NCBI GenBank assembly: GCA_022457155.1
Contig: JAJGOT010000206.1
Coordinates: 154,501 to 218,500 of the forward strand
Direction: 5' to 3'
Length of the DNA stretch: 64,000 nucleotides
Origin: Cladopsammia gracilis
Taxonomy: Eukaryota > Cnidaria > Anthozoa > Scleractinia > Dendrophylliidae
Positions within the stretch are counted from its first letter, which is position 1. Each line of letters opens with the position of its first letter. Under the pieces are notes generated by a model. It saw only the letters and a list, made by a program, of their open reading frames with translations. It made no database searches and was not told the origin of the DNA. Shown here piece by piece: positions 32,061-42,905 of this stretch. The position numbers and the translations under genes are program-made.

Positions 32061-34521
32061 TGGACTTAGGAATGAAAGCTTTGAAATGCTGTTGGAGCTT
32101 TAAACCGTTGTGGTGATGGTCAGTCGCAGTTATATTGAGTTTGTGAGATTTATTATTGATGATCATTCTACTGAATATAGGGAACTTTGTATAATTTAGA
32201 CTAACATTTCTTACAATTAAGAATTATAAGCTTTCGGAAGTGTATGGATATTGTACTTCCTCAAGTGTGCTCTTTCACCAATAAGTCGACCTTTTCAAGA
32301 CAAGGTATGTAAACTGATGTACAGGTAGGTATGCATGACAATTAAAAAAAATAAAAGTACATGGAGCTTTTATTAATTATCTTGATGTTTATTTAATCTA
32401 TTTATCCAGTGCTGGAAATAATTTTTGTTGCTGAGAAGGACATGTGTCCTTTCAAATCTCCCTTTTGGTCGGACATCCTCCATTTTGGCTTTTTCCTGAG
32501 ACACAATCCGTAAGCATAAACGACGTGCTATAAGAAAGTTTGCAATGCACTGAAGGGCGATTTCAAATGACACGGCCTTTTCTTTATTTTCTCGAATCGA
32601 GAGATCCTTTTACGGTAAAATAAATGTTACAATCAACGTAAATTCTTATTGTAACGTTTTAGGAATCAAATGCGATGAGTTAACAAGACTTTCAAGGCAA
32701 AAGCTAAATAATTTCTATGCTCGGACACCATGTCCGAGCATAATTTTAAATTGGTCGGACAATGACCGATGACCGACTGTTATTTCTAGCACTGCATGGT
32801 AAAAAAACGTCCTGAGGGCCGCTGTGACCTAACATCTTGATGTGACAGATCTGACGTTTCCATAGCAACCATATTTTGACAATGATGAATTTTTACTTCA
32901 GTTTTGCGCTTTTCGAACATGATAAAAAAAATTCAAGATGGCGGACACTCGTCCCCGGTCCTAGAAAACCAAAAAAAATCAGTTTGAATAACGCGGCCTT
33001 AAAGATGTGTATAGAAAGGGTGAATTTTAACTCCTAATCATACCAAAAATTGCCCCCTGAAAGGAGACATTTGCTCCGGGCGAGCGCGTTACTAAAATGA
33101 ACTATTGCCCATGCGCAGTTGAGCTCGAACGGCCTGGGTGCTCGTCAGCGCAAGTCACCAAAAGAAGCCAAATGGGCTCAGTCGAAGCATATTGCACTGA
33201 AAAAATTGCAAAATGACGGGGGTTTTTTCCGCTCCAACTTAATCATATTTCCCACCAAAATGTTCACTAGATCCCAGTCTCTTCAAAACCGAGTGTGGAT
33301 GTTGACATTACGCCTATTAAAATTAGTTATACCGCTAAAAGCGATGACCGCGCGGTTGAACTCCATACAAGCCTTTACGTGACATTGGTTACTTCAAAGT
33401 CAAAATGACGGGACCTCTTTTAAGTTATTGAAATATTTTAACGTTTCCAGGTAGAATAATAACCAAATAACTGGAATCCGGGTGTGGATTTCCGAAAAGT
33501 AATTCATAAATGGCCGAAATGTTGATTTTTCCTCAAAAAATGGCGTTTTCGCTGTGATTGTTGGTCTGGGGACGAGTTAAAAAAAATTACAGGTAAATGT
33601 CATCCAATTTTTTGCCATGCATAAAAGTACTTTCTTGTTTTATTTTTGCATTGAGAACTTGAGAAAGTTCTTCTCGCAAGACAGAGAGCATGCTGGTGCC
33701 GGCCTCATTGATAGATAAACTCATAATCGATCACATTGGCGTGTAAGTAAGTAAGCTATTATGTGATTTAAAGAAGTGAAATGGCTCGCGTACTGAGTAT
33801 AGATAGATAAATGATTTTCAATCAGAATAATAAATATACAAATAAATAAATAAATAAATAAATGTGCGAAAATGGGAATTAGCATTGACATATCTTATCC
33901 ACTGTCATCATCATACTTAAATTTTAAAGTGTCTAAATTAAAATTTGTCTAAAGTTGAGGTTGGTCGCATGAATCAAAATTTTCTTGTAGACGTTTTTTT
34001 CGTATGCTTGAGATGTATTGTCCAACTAATTTAGGGGTCCGTTTTTTGTATTAATATGTAGGTTTCTTTTGTTGTTTTTACTGTCATTTTTTGTCGTAGA
34101 TCTGTTCCAGTCGGTCACAGATTTATTTTGATCACATGCAGCCGATGGCCATCCCATTCAAAGAAACCGTTCTCACGTCCAACGCAGATGGTACTATTCA
34201 GAGTTATGAAAGGAAAATCACCCAGAAGAACATCTTGCTAACTTAAATTATGGACACAAGGAAGAAAGGTTAACGCAAGGTAAACGTAATATCTCGGTTC
34301 TATTGCAGACCGGATTATCAAACGCATAGAATTAATGTTGTGCTAACTTTATTTTTACTTTTAACTGTACTTTTTAACGATGGAACATTAGGCTTCGTTC
34401 AATCACATTTGTCACCAACCTGCAAACGCCTTAAGAGTTGCGGTTTATTCGGAGTGCGAAGCAAATTCTCCCTCTCCAGTTCTAAATGCCTTTTACAGTA
34501 TTGATTGGGATAAATAATTAC
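32061..34521. other. noncoding, no gene supported
   Basis: It contains an (AAAT)n microsatellite at about 33836-33861 and scattered AT-rich sequence. A 42-codon open stretch near 34131-34246 (HMQPMAIPFKETVLTSNADG) follows a weak acceptor-like site but has no donor or known domain, so I do not call it an exon. Confidence 0.5.
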
Positions 34522-34941
34522 AGTTGAACCTCTATTAAGGGGACATCACTGCGACCAGGAGAAGTGTCCCCTTCATAGAGGTGTCCCTTTAATAGAGGTG
34601 ATAATTACAAAGATTATATGAGCGTTTTGCCGGCCGGGACCAGGAGAAGTGTTCTCTTAATAGAGGTGTCCCTTTAATAGAGGTGATAATTACTAAGATT
34701 ATATGAGCGTTTTGCCTGCCGGGACCAGGAGAAGTGTCCCCTCAGTGAAGGTGTCCCTTTAATGGAGGTGATAATCACAAGGATTATATGAGAATTTTGC
34801 CGGTCGGGACCAGGTAAAGTGTACCCTTAATGGAGGTGTCCCCTTAATAGAGGTGATAATAACAAAGATTATGTGCGCGTTTTGCTGGGACCAGGATAAG
34901 TGTCCCCTTAATGGAGGTGTCCCAAAGTAGAGGTTCCACTG
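34522..34941. mobile_element. mariner-type MITE with 4 internal subrepeats
   Basis: The ends cagttgaacctcta and tagaggttccactg are inverted and flanked by TA on both sides. The interior is four tandem units of about 90-100 bp with gggaccaggagaagtgtccc, taatagaggtgtccctttaa and gataattacaaagattatat. TA duplication and the terminal motif fit non-autonomous Tc1/mariner relatives; the class is inferred. Confidence 0.8.
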
Positions 34942-35185
34942 TAACTAGTTTGCTTAAAGTATGCAATCATCCCACAGGTTTCCTTTGTGAAAGCGCGTCT
35001 CAGAGAATTATGGGTAAAACCAAATTTAATTGCTAAGTCCTAACACTCCTGAGATGTTGAAGCCCAAGTTTACAGATAGCAGTAGCCTTGTGCCTCATTG
35101 GTTTTGCTTTTCTTTTTTCTTTCTTTTTTCTTTCTCATTGGTTTTTCTTTTCGTTTTGTTTTCTTCCTCTGTTTATATTTTTTAG

Positions 35186-35370
35186 ACTTGTCCAAGAAAT
35201 ATCAAATTTGTCATGGAGCGTGGATTGCGATTGTACGATCAGACCAGAAAACTTGTGCAGTGACGGCTTTGGAGCGGTGCATAGCTGCTTCAGAGAGATT
35301 AACCCAATGTGAACTTGCCGTTGTTCCGAGCTCTTTCGACTCCACGACTTTCAACGAAAGTTCGCCGTGA
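35186..35370 (+). CDS. possible terminal exon of the extracellular gene
   Basis: A long C/T-rich tract (35095-35180) ends in ttttttag, a strong acceptor. The following frame, entered in phase 1 as this gene would need, runs 61 codons to a stop: LSKKYQICHGAWIAIVRSDQ, KTCAVTALERCIAASERLTQ, CELAVVPSSFDS and on. It has four Cys and no known domain or membrane helix. A polyadenylation signal follows at 35731. If real, the gene product would be secreted. It could equally be a chance frame beside a transposon. Confidence 0.33.
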
Positions 35371-35730
35371 AGGCATAAGTTACACCAAAGTCAGGGACAT
35401 TGGGAAGGACCTGTTTAAATCTTTTACTGATGTTTTTGACATTAGCAGTCTTACAGACGGAAGAGCGACTCACATCTGTTACCGATGTTTTTAAAAGGAC
35501 AATGTATACTTCTTCTTTCAGTTTTCAAATCAATTGGCCCGTCCAGCAGGTCGGAGAGTACTGTCCATGGGGCTGGGATTTTTCCCCTGTTTTTATTTTC
35601 CGCTACGAGCGCGGTGGGGTTTTTTCATCCTGTGGATGCTCGTTAGTACTTCTCCAGTTTTTCTTTTTCTGGCAAATTGATTTTTCATATGCCCGAGTCC
35701 TTGCATTCTGTACGTCTGTATGCTGCAGAC

Positions 35731-35736
35731 AATAAA
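35731..35736 (+). promoter_or_regulatory. possible polyadenylation signal
   Basis: AATAAA followed 40-60 bases on by a GT-rich stretch (gttgtgtgttgttttt). It fits a 3' end for the putative terminal exon, but AATAAA is common in AT-rich DNA. Confidence 0.35.
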
Positions 35737-35885
35737 TTGCGCGTCCTTCAGTTAGTGCGCACTTCAGGTCTGGAATAGTTGTGTGTTGTTTTTCCTCTTG
35801 CCGCAGCCTATGGACGAGACGAGAGCGAGAGCAAGTATTCTCAGCATGGCGGATCACGGAAACCTACCCCCCCCCCCCCCCCCCA

Positions 35886-36365
35886 TATAAACATGATTCT
35901 AGATTTTTACTTCCGCGTGCAGAAATATTTGGCTTCAACAAATACACCCTAACGGAACCTTTCCCAGTGGGATAATTATGGAATGAGATACCATGCTTTC
36001 TGAGAGAATTACCAAAGAGTTCATTTAAAAACAAAATTAAGAATATACTTTTGACTATACTTTAAGAGGCAGATTCCTATATTAATATTGACGAGATTAT
36101 CTCTAAAGTTAAATCAAAAAGTAATTAAGTAATATTTTTACAATTTTCTTTCTTTTATTTCAATCACTTGTTTCTTCTTTTTTTTTTCCTTTTTGTTTTC
36201 TCTTTTTTTTTTCTTTTTTTTTCTATTGTTTGATCCTTTCTTTTTATTTCAACAAATTGGTGTGTGTAATTAATTTTACTGGCCTGCCAAGATTAGCTTT
36301 TGCTACCTGCAGGCCAGTATTATAAATTCTATAATAACTAACTAATAAAGATTTTTGTTGTTGTT
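35886..36365 (+). mobile_element. 5'-truncated LINE 3' end (L2/CR1-like)
   Basis: The decayed frame reads YKHDSRFLLPRAEIFGFNKY, then LWNEIPCFLRELPKSSFKNK and IKNILLTIL, matching the usual C-terminus of non-LTR reverse transcriptases (LPR...WN-x-LP...SFK-x-K). A 3' UTR follows with a stem-loop (actggcctgc ... gcaggccagt, about 36279-36322), then taataaag and a (GTT)n tail. In-frame stops between 35970 and 35982 show it is dead. Confidence 0.75.
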
Positions 36366-37661
36366 GTTGGTTTATTATTTTAAAAACTGCGTTGTGTGCC
36401 ACGATCCGCCAGCTTGGATTTCTGGATTTCTCCGAAGCCTTAAAAAAAACATCTACATTGACTCAAAAGCAATCAAAACGAATAAAGAAATGCTGAAATG
36501 GCGTAAAAATGTAAAACTTTGGTGGCGTTTACTTTAATATAAAATAGGCTCAATAGGGTTAAATACTTCAAGAATCTAAGAGGGTCTCAATGGGGTTCCC
36601 CGTCAGCCGTAAAACAGCACAAAATTAAGTCGTTAGACGTAAAAATTGAAAAATTTTAACTGTTAGGCGTAAAAAGAATGTGAAACGTAAAAAATTCTAG
36701 TCACGATTTGTCATTTGTCATCTCTTGTGAAGACTGTTCAGTGTTGTTTAATACATGAGTTTGTGTCTTGTCCCACAATGGTCCTAAGAACTTGAATGTG
36801 TTTTTACAACAATGATAAATAATTTTTAACTTTTCAAAATAATAGAAATTCGTTTTTAACTTTTTATAACAATGGAAATTAATTTAACCGTAACGGGAAG
36901 AAGTTAACCGTTAACCGAAAAAGCGCCAAAATTTTAACTGGTATCCGTAAAAGCCACCGCCCCATCGAGAACCTCATCGAAATCGGTCATTTCCACGATC
37001 TGGTCGATGACTAACATATTTCATGTACATTGTAACCAAAAGAGGTGCATCCGAACTTCAATTTAACCCTCGGAAGTACGCGCAAACTTATACCCCTACC
37101 GTGGTACAAGGGAAGAGTGGAGGGGGGTTGCAATGTTTCGGAAATAGCCATTTACCTGTAACTGAATTGATCATAGAATTAATGAATTCTTCCATTTACT
37201 TTCTAAACACGCAATTAATTAAATTTATTTCATCTTGTTTTGATTCTCGAGATAAAATTGTCACCAATGTAGTTTAATTATTTTTGTTTCCTTTTCTTTT
37301 GTTAGTTAGTTGTAAGCTTTTGCAATATTGTAAAATCTACAGTCATGCAAATAACGCTAAATGTTGTTGTTGTTTACGTCTAATAGATAGCCTGTGATTT
37401 GCTCTACAAGATAACGTAAATATTATAAGCCTGCGAGCAGGCTCACCCATTTGGGAGTATGCGCGGCGGTATCTTCGCCAGGGCGAGAAGAATGCGGTGA
37501 GGAAATTTGAGCCTTCGCGCGAGCCATTGATTTTTTAATTGAACGCAGCGATCCGATTGGTTAAAAATGACAGGCTACATAATTATGACAAACACCAAGG
37601 CAATTTCACATCACACTTCCAAAATGGCATCTATGGACTATATTCAAGAAGCGTTTCTCAA
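36366..37661. other. noncoding between repeats
   Basis: AT-rich, with a loosely repetitive stretch (aaaatttaaccgt / gtaaaa words, 36600-36960). A GC-richer patch at 37430-37520 starts with agcctgcgagcaggct. No gene supported. Confidence 0.5.
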
Positions 37662-37770
37662 GCTATTCGCTCCAGTCCCTTACAGAGCGAGTATAAATAA
37701 GAGCTGTGCATCTAATTTCGGCCCAGTTCAAGTAAGAGTCCTTTGGTGCTGTTACCTTCGTGTTCTCACC
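37662..37770 (+). repeat. A1 repeat of the split-direct-repeat element
   Basis: gctattcgctccagtccctt, acagagcgagtataaataag, then gctgtgcatctaatt and ggcccagttcaagtaag. The match to A2 is near perfect to about 37740 and then fades. Confidence 0.85.
37692..37699 (+). promoter_or_regulatory. TATA box in A1
   Basis: TATAAATA, also present in A2 at 40849-40856. Its position, with an open frame about 70 bp on, fits an RNA polymerase II promoter inside the terminal repeat. Confidence 0.6.
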
Positions 37771-37863
37771 ATGTCCGGCGAACAAGCTCCCGTGGCTGAG
37801 GTAGTTCCAGATAGTTCAAGCGCTTCTTCAGTCAGCTCGAGCGCCTCAACCAAGCCCAGCTAA
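37771..37863 (+). CDS. short Ser-rich frame inside the non-autonomous element
   Basis: ATG at 37771 in good context (accATGt). It encodes 30 residues: MSGEQAPVAEVVPDSSSASS then VSSSASTKPS and a stop. It is the first ATG after the TATA box by about 70 bp. It could be the relic N-terminus of a gag-like protein. A longer frame starting at 37567 begins outside the element and is unlikely to be used. Confidence 0.35.
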   Translation: MSGEQAPVAEVVPDSSSASSVSSSASTKPS

Positions 37864-38083
37864 CCAGAACCCTTACTGGTAAAATTTTCTTTAGTATTTG
37901 TCCAGCTTTTTAGCCGTTTCATCGCTTGTTCCCCCGCGGCTCCACGTGCTCGCCGGTTTTTATCTCCTCACCCTGCTCCTTGTCCCTTATCCGCTAGCCT
38001 CGTTTCTTTCTATAGTTTTTCGCTTCCCTACAGCTTTTATGGACTTTACACGCTTTCATATTTGGTTGTTGAGCTATTTATAG

Positions 38084-39310
38084 CTTTGCGTGCTTCGCTT
38101 CACAAACACCGGGTTTGTGCAGTGCTCTTCCCTCGGTCCCCCTTTTAAGTTTGTACGCTTTAATATTATGTTTGTACGTTTATTTTTTTGCGTATTTTGC
38201 CTCATAAATATCGGGTTTGTGCAGTGCTTTTCCCTCATTTCCCATTTTAGTTTGTACGCCTGTATTTGTCCAGTTTTGCTATGCGTACTTTGCCTCACAA
38301 ACATAAGGTTGGTGCAGTGCTTTTCCCTCGGGTCCCTTTTAGATTGTACGCTTGTTTGTGACGTTTTGTTATATGCGTACTTTGCCTCACAAACATCTGG
38401 TTTGTGCAGTGCTTTTGAAGTTTGTACGCCTATATTTGTGACGTTTTGTTAATATGCGTACTTTGCCTCACGAACATCGGGTTTGTGCAGTGCTTTTGAA
38501 GTTTGTATGCTTTTATTTGTGACGTTCTGTTATGCGTACTTTGCCTCGCAAACATCGGGTTTGTGTAGTGCTTTTGAAGTTTGTATGCCTTTATTATGCG
38601 TACTTTGCCTCACAAACATCGGGTTTGTGCAGTGCTTTTAAGTTTGTACGCCTTTATTTGTGACGTTCTGTTATGCGTACTTTGCCTTGAAGTTTGTACG
38701 CCTTTATTTGTCACGTTCTGTTATGCGTACTTTGCCTCGCAAACATCGGGTTTGTGCAGTGCCTTTTAAGTTTGTACGCCTTTATTTGTCACGTTGTGTT
38801 ATGCGTACTTTGCCTCACAAACATCGGGTTTGTGCTGTGCCTTTGAAGTTTGTACGCCTTTATTTGTCACGTTTTGTTATGCGTACTTTGCCTCGCAAAC
38901 ATCGGGTTTGTGCAGTGCTTTTGGAGTTTGTACGCCTTTATTTGTGACGTTTTGTTATGCGTACTTTGCCTCACAAACATCGGGTTTGTGCAGAGCTTTG
39001 AAGTTTGTACGCCTTTATTATTCGTGCTTTGCCTCACGAACTTCGGTTTGTGCACTGCTTTGAAGTTTTGTACGCCTTTATTATGCGTACGTTGCCTCAC
39101 AAACATCGGGTTTGTGCAGTGCCTTCTTTGTACGCCTTTGTTTGTCACATTTTGTTTATATGAGTACTTTGCCTCACAAATATCGGATTTGTGTAGTGCT
39201 TTCGAAGTTTATACGCATTTATCTGTCAAGTTTTTGTTATTAGTACTTTGCCTTACAGGCATCGAGTCTGTGCCATGCTTCGCTCAGTTCCGTTGAAGTT
39301 TGTACGTTGG
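38084..39310 (+). repeat. minisatellite, about 15 units of 62-100 bp (mode 78)
   Basis: Units carry gtttgtacgcctttatttgt, gacgttctgttatgcgtact, ttgcctcacaaacatcgggt and ttgtgcagtgcttttgaa. Each unit can form a hairpin (cacaaac / gtttgtg). Long Cys/Leu-rich frames on both strands come from the repeat and are not genes. Confidence 0.92.
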
Positions 39311-39599
39311 TTTTTATTACCCTGGATCTGCTTGGTTCCTGTATTTATTTTTATGTTTTAAATTTTGCAGATTCGCGATTTTTCATGTCATTGGCATCCT
39401 ATTGTTTCCTTTTCTATAAGTATTGTTGCCAGTTCTACCCGGTTTAGCACTCTTTTATTGTGCGTTCCGCCTTTATTAGTGGATTCTATGGTTCGCGTGT
39501 TTATCTTTGTGTTTAAGTCGAAGTTTGCATGCATCGGGTAGTTATCCGTATTCCTTTCCGTTTACTCATTATTTCCCTGTCATTTTCGGAGTTTGTTTT

Positions 39600-39966
39600 G
39601 TTCCGCGCCCTCTCCCGCGCCATTTATCTCGTTTCCTTTTTTTTCCCCATGGTAGCCTGAAAGGGTGTCTAATGCCCTAGGCGGATTACTGACGCTCAGG
39701 TTGCCATCCCTTGGGTGGGTTCTCTCGCAAGTTTCCCGCGCACAATCATTTACGTTTTCCTCGACATTATATCCTGTTCATCACTCAAGGGCTGGCAACC
39801 TTTATATCATATATATTTGTCATGTACAGAGTATAACCGTCCTTTTCAATTGCAGAGCTCTGCTTTGTCCTCTGCTTATGCTACTTAAAGGCACCCTTAA
39901 AAGGGAGTTTTCTAGTTTTCGGATTTCTTGGCCGGTAGACAAGTTGTTTTTTTCTGCCACGCCTAG
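39600..39966 (+). repeat. duplicated block, copy 1
   Basis: Starts gttccgcgccctctcccgcg and includes atggtagcctgaaagggtgt, ggattactgacgctcaggtt and actcaagggctggcaacctt. Copy 2 lies 461 bp downstream. Confidence 0.85.
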
Positions 39967-40060
39967 GCTCCCGGAAAAAGACGCAGGTCCACATCACTTC
40001 TATGTCCTCCTCTAAGAAGGCCTAAAATTCATATCCGTGGTTGCCCTGTTCGCCTATTCT

Positions 40061-40392
40061 GTTCCGCGCCTTCTGCCGCGCTATTTGTTTCGCTCCCCTT
40101 TTCCCATGGTAGCCTGAAAGGGTGTCTAATGCCCTAGTCGGATTACTGACGCTCAGGTTGCCATCCCTTGGGTGGGTCTCTCGCGAGTTTCCCGCGCACA
40201 ATCGTTTGCGTTTTCCCCAACATTATGCCCTGTTCACCACTCAAGGGCTGGCAGCCTTTATATCATATATATATTTGCCATGTAAGAAGAGCATCCCTTT
40301 GTCATCCGCTTATGCTAATCAAAAGACTCCCTAAAGAAGATTTTTAGTTTTTGAGTTCTTTGCCGGGATGCAAGATGTTTTCTGCCACGCTT
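40061..40392 (+). repeat. duplicated block, copy 2
   Basis: Same order of words as 39600-39966 with about 10% change and small deletions, ending in the shared ttttctgccacgc. Confidence 0.85.
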
Positions 40393-40756
40393 ATTGAGCA
40401 GATTGCGAACTCTACTTTACAGGATTACAGTCCCGCCTCAGTTACTATCTGCAAGACGCTCAAATTTACGAGGGTAAACTCTGCACAGCTTTAGAGCCGG
40501 GGTGGCCATTACTTTAGCCTTCACTCTAGACGCCATGGCTCATTTTGGTTGGTGGCATGCATGCTCCTACCGCATCCTATAACATGAATGCTGCACAAGG
40601 CCTTTGATTTACAGGACCATCGGAGTTGCTGTCTCGCCATGTCTCCTTTAGATTTGGGTGGTTGGATGGGATTTTCTGGTTTGGGGTTTGAGGTTTGAGT
40701 ATAGGCAAGTGTCTCGGGTTATTTGGTGTTAGGCCATTGTAACGTTTAACATCTGG

Positions 40757-40823
40757 GCACGGTCGCATATCTCCATCTCTTATTAAGCAAGCGTGAAAGG
40801 GACTGTCGCGAAAAGTATGCTAT
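40757..40823 (+). repeat. B1 repeat of the split-direct-repeat element
   Basis: gcacggtcgcatatctccat, ctcttattaag, aagcgtgaaaggg and gactgtcgcg, ending agtatgctat. Matches B2 with three small differences. Confidence 0.88.
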
Positions 40824-41018
40824 TCGCTCCAGTCCCTTACAGAGCGAGTATAAATAAGCTAGCTGTGCATCTAATTGCGGCCCAGTTCAAGTAAGAATCC
40901 TCTAGTTGTTGGCAGCCGTACTTGTTATCTCTCTCTTTCGCGCTTGCCTCCTATGCCTCCGTGCTTTTCTTTCCCCTCCCTCCCTTTCCCTATCCGATTT
41001 CACTTCCTACTCTCTCAA
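40819..41018 (+). repeat. A2 repeat of the split-direct-repeat element
   Basis: Starts with the same gctat that ends B1, then repeats A1 with its TATA box (40849-40856) before diverging into a C/T-rich stretch. Confidence 0.85.
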
Positions 41019-41084
41019 GCACGGTCGCATATCTCCATCTCTTATTAAGAAAGCGTGAAAGGACTGTCGCGAATAGTATGCTAT
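41019..41084 (+). repeat. B2 repeat, right end of the element
   Basis: Same as B1 less one G. Ends agtatgctat, after which the sequence leaves the repeat (cggtcaattc). Confidence 0.85.
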
Positions 41085-41465
41085 CGGTCAATTCTGACTT
41101 TAGTTTTGATCTAAAATCACAGCTGCCGTAGCGATTTGAGGCTTTGTATAAATTTTTTGACGTACAACCAGATTTTCCAGTTCCATACTTAACATAACAA
41201 AAAACATTTGCACATTTTACAACAATTGTTCGCTCGATTCACGTTTTCTTTTTTCACGGCTTTCTTTGGGGTTTCTGTGCCATCCATAATAAAATATTGC
41301 AATCTGCCGCAAAAATCTCCACGTGCAACCTTCTGTCATGTTTGTTTACATTTTGCTTTGCTCCAAGAGAACATAATAGCTTTATGTTCTCTTGTTTGCT
41401 CCTATTGGAAAGTTATCTGATACATGTCAAATGCCGACTTAACACCTCGCAAGGGGCGGAATACG

Positions 41466-42473
41466 CCTTATTCACGATAGCCGCCATGTTTGTGGCAACA
41501 TTATGATGCAAATTAGCCATGTGTTCTGCCAGGGGGCAAACAATGGATAAAAGAACAATTTTCGGAAGATCGGTTCTTTCAAACAGTGAAGTATCCTTGT
41601 AGAAATCATATTTGAGAGCTAGATAGTTATTATATTTATTAGAAGTTTGGAATGGTTGATCTATCACTGACTTGCATCAGTTTTGTTAACTACGAAGACT
41701 GTTTACTAGTTACTAAAAGCGACGAAAATAACTTAAATTTAAGTATATTAACTACTGTAGCACTGTAAAAATGTATTAGCTCCGATAAGATGTCAGCGTT
41801 ATAAACAACTGGTTTGTAATCTCCCGAGTTTGAGTTGTTTGCCCCCTCGGAAATCACGTGGTAAATTTGCATAATAATATAATCAAAGGCTCCCAAGAGC
41901 CAACCCGTGAATAAGAAATGCTAACGCGTAACGCAATATTGCGGTAAGCTTATGTTTTCACACTGACACGGTTCAATACATATTTTTTAAATTAAACGTA
42001 AGCATTTTTGACAAACGCAAAAAGAGAAAAAGGAGGGCAGTAGCGAGATTCGAACCTGGGAACCTTCAGCTAACATTCCGCGCTTTACACCAATCGGCCA
42101 CCGTGATCACTGGCTTGGAACTGGATAAATTTAATTACTTTTTTAGGTACATACGCATCAAAACGCGTGTCTCGGTTGAAAAATCCTTTTAGATCGATTT
42201 TATCGTTGCATTAAAGACTCCAAATGCGAAACATCTTTAAGCTTATTGTTATTTATATTCGTTTACAACAATTTAGTTATTGTTATCGCTGGATTCACGT
42301 TATTCTTGTTACAAAAGGCATTCGTAACAAACATTACCTCACAAAGTTTACAGGTGATGGAAGGAGCAAGTGAGTGCTCATTTGCATATGTGTCTTCGTT
42401 ACTGATAACCCGTTCATGACGCATACGCGTATTCACGGGTTAAAAACCAACATGGCGGCTATCGTGAATAAGG
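41466..42473. mobile_element. 1-kb foldback with nested foldback and tRNA-like part
   Basis: The ends ccttattcacgatagccgcc and its inverse (42449-42473) match over 25 bp including atgtt/aacat. Within, 41490-41880 is a second foldback (gatgcaaattagcc ... gggggcaaaca pairing with tgtttgccccc ... aaatttgcat). A tRNA-like stretch at 42030-42115 lies in the other half. No protein. Confidence 0.65.
42030..42115 (-). ncRNA. tRNA-like / SINE-type Pol III sequence
   Basis: On the minus strand it shows an A-box-like tggccgattggtgtaaagcg and, about 30 bases on, a B-box-like ggttcgaatc. The T-arm stem pairs badly and no complete acceptor stem is visible, so it is more likely a decayed tRNA-derived element than a working tRNA. 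Confidence 0.4.
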
Positions 42474-42482
42474 TCAATTCCA

Positions 42483-42558
42483 TTCTCGTCCCCAGAGCTC
42501 CACGGTTTTTTTTTAAATTGCGTCTCGAACGAAACGAAGGCTCTGTGGACGAGAATGG
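42483..42558. mobile_element. short foldback hairpin
   Basis: attctcgtccccagagc pairs with gctctgtggacgagaat (one or two mismatches) around a T-rich loop. Confidence 0.65.
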
Positions 42559-42586
42559 GTCTATTCAAAAATCAATCGCGCGATAC

Positions 42587-42905
42587 TGCTGGGGTCCGTG
42601 ACGTCATCCAATATGGCCACCAAGATGGCGAATATTTTTTCCTAGAGTTGCAAAATAACATACAATTAAACATTTTGATGCTTTTGGTAGCATTTTGTCT
42701 TTTCACCGAAAAAAGATTTTATTCCAAAATGGCTCGATCTTATGCTATTTATGACGTCATATCTCGTTACCATTAGCAACCTGTTATCGCCAATCTTTAC
42801 CAAAATGTGTCTCAAGGATAAACGAACAGCTACTGAAGACGGCATGTGCGAATCATAAATGGTCCTGAAAAAATCGGAGAAAAACCGTAAGGTTGGGGTG
42901 TGGCA
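42587..42905 (+). repeat. dispersed repeat shared with 18640-18975
   Basis: See 18640-18975. This copy has a deletion after the atggc words near 42630 and an insertion near 42810-42870. Confidence 0.75.

Larger units (their letters stand above)
37662..41084 (+). mobile_element. enzyme-less element with split direct repeats (A1-B1-A2-B2)
   Basis: About 3.4 kb. A1 (from 37662) begins gctattcgctccagtccctt. Near the other end come B1 (40757-40823), A2 (40819-41018) and B2 (41019-41084). B1 ends and A2 begins on the same gctat, and B2 ends with gctat too. This arrangement is that of Ngaro/PAT-type tyrosine-recombinase retrotransposons, as in the element at 56452-62526, but sequences differ and no reverse transcriptase, RNase H or recombinase is present. 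The inside holds a TATA-driven leader, a 30-residue frame, a minisatellite of about 15 units and a duplicated 0.35-kb block. It is best read as a non-autonomous YR-type element; the class is inferred from structure. Confidence 0.7.

Noticed and set aside
34131..34246. 42-codon open stretch (HMQPMAIPFKETVL...) as an exon
   Set aside because: Weak acceptor, no donor, no domain; length is within chance.
38090..39296. Cys/Leu-rich frames (CVLCLTNIGFVQC-type repeats)
   Set aside because: Direct translation of the 78-bp minisatellite in several frames at once; no independent coding signal.
38084..39310. CRISPR-like regular array with hairpin repeats
   Set aside because: No unique spacers of fixed length, units contiguous and variable, animal genome; it is a minisatellite.
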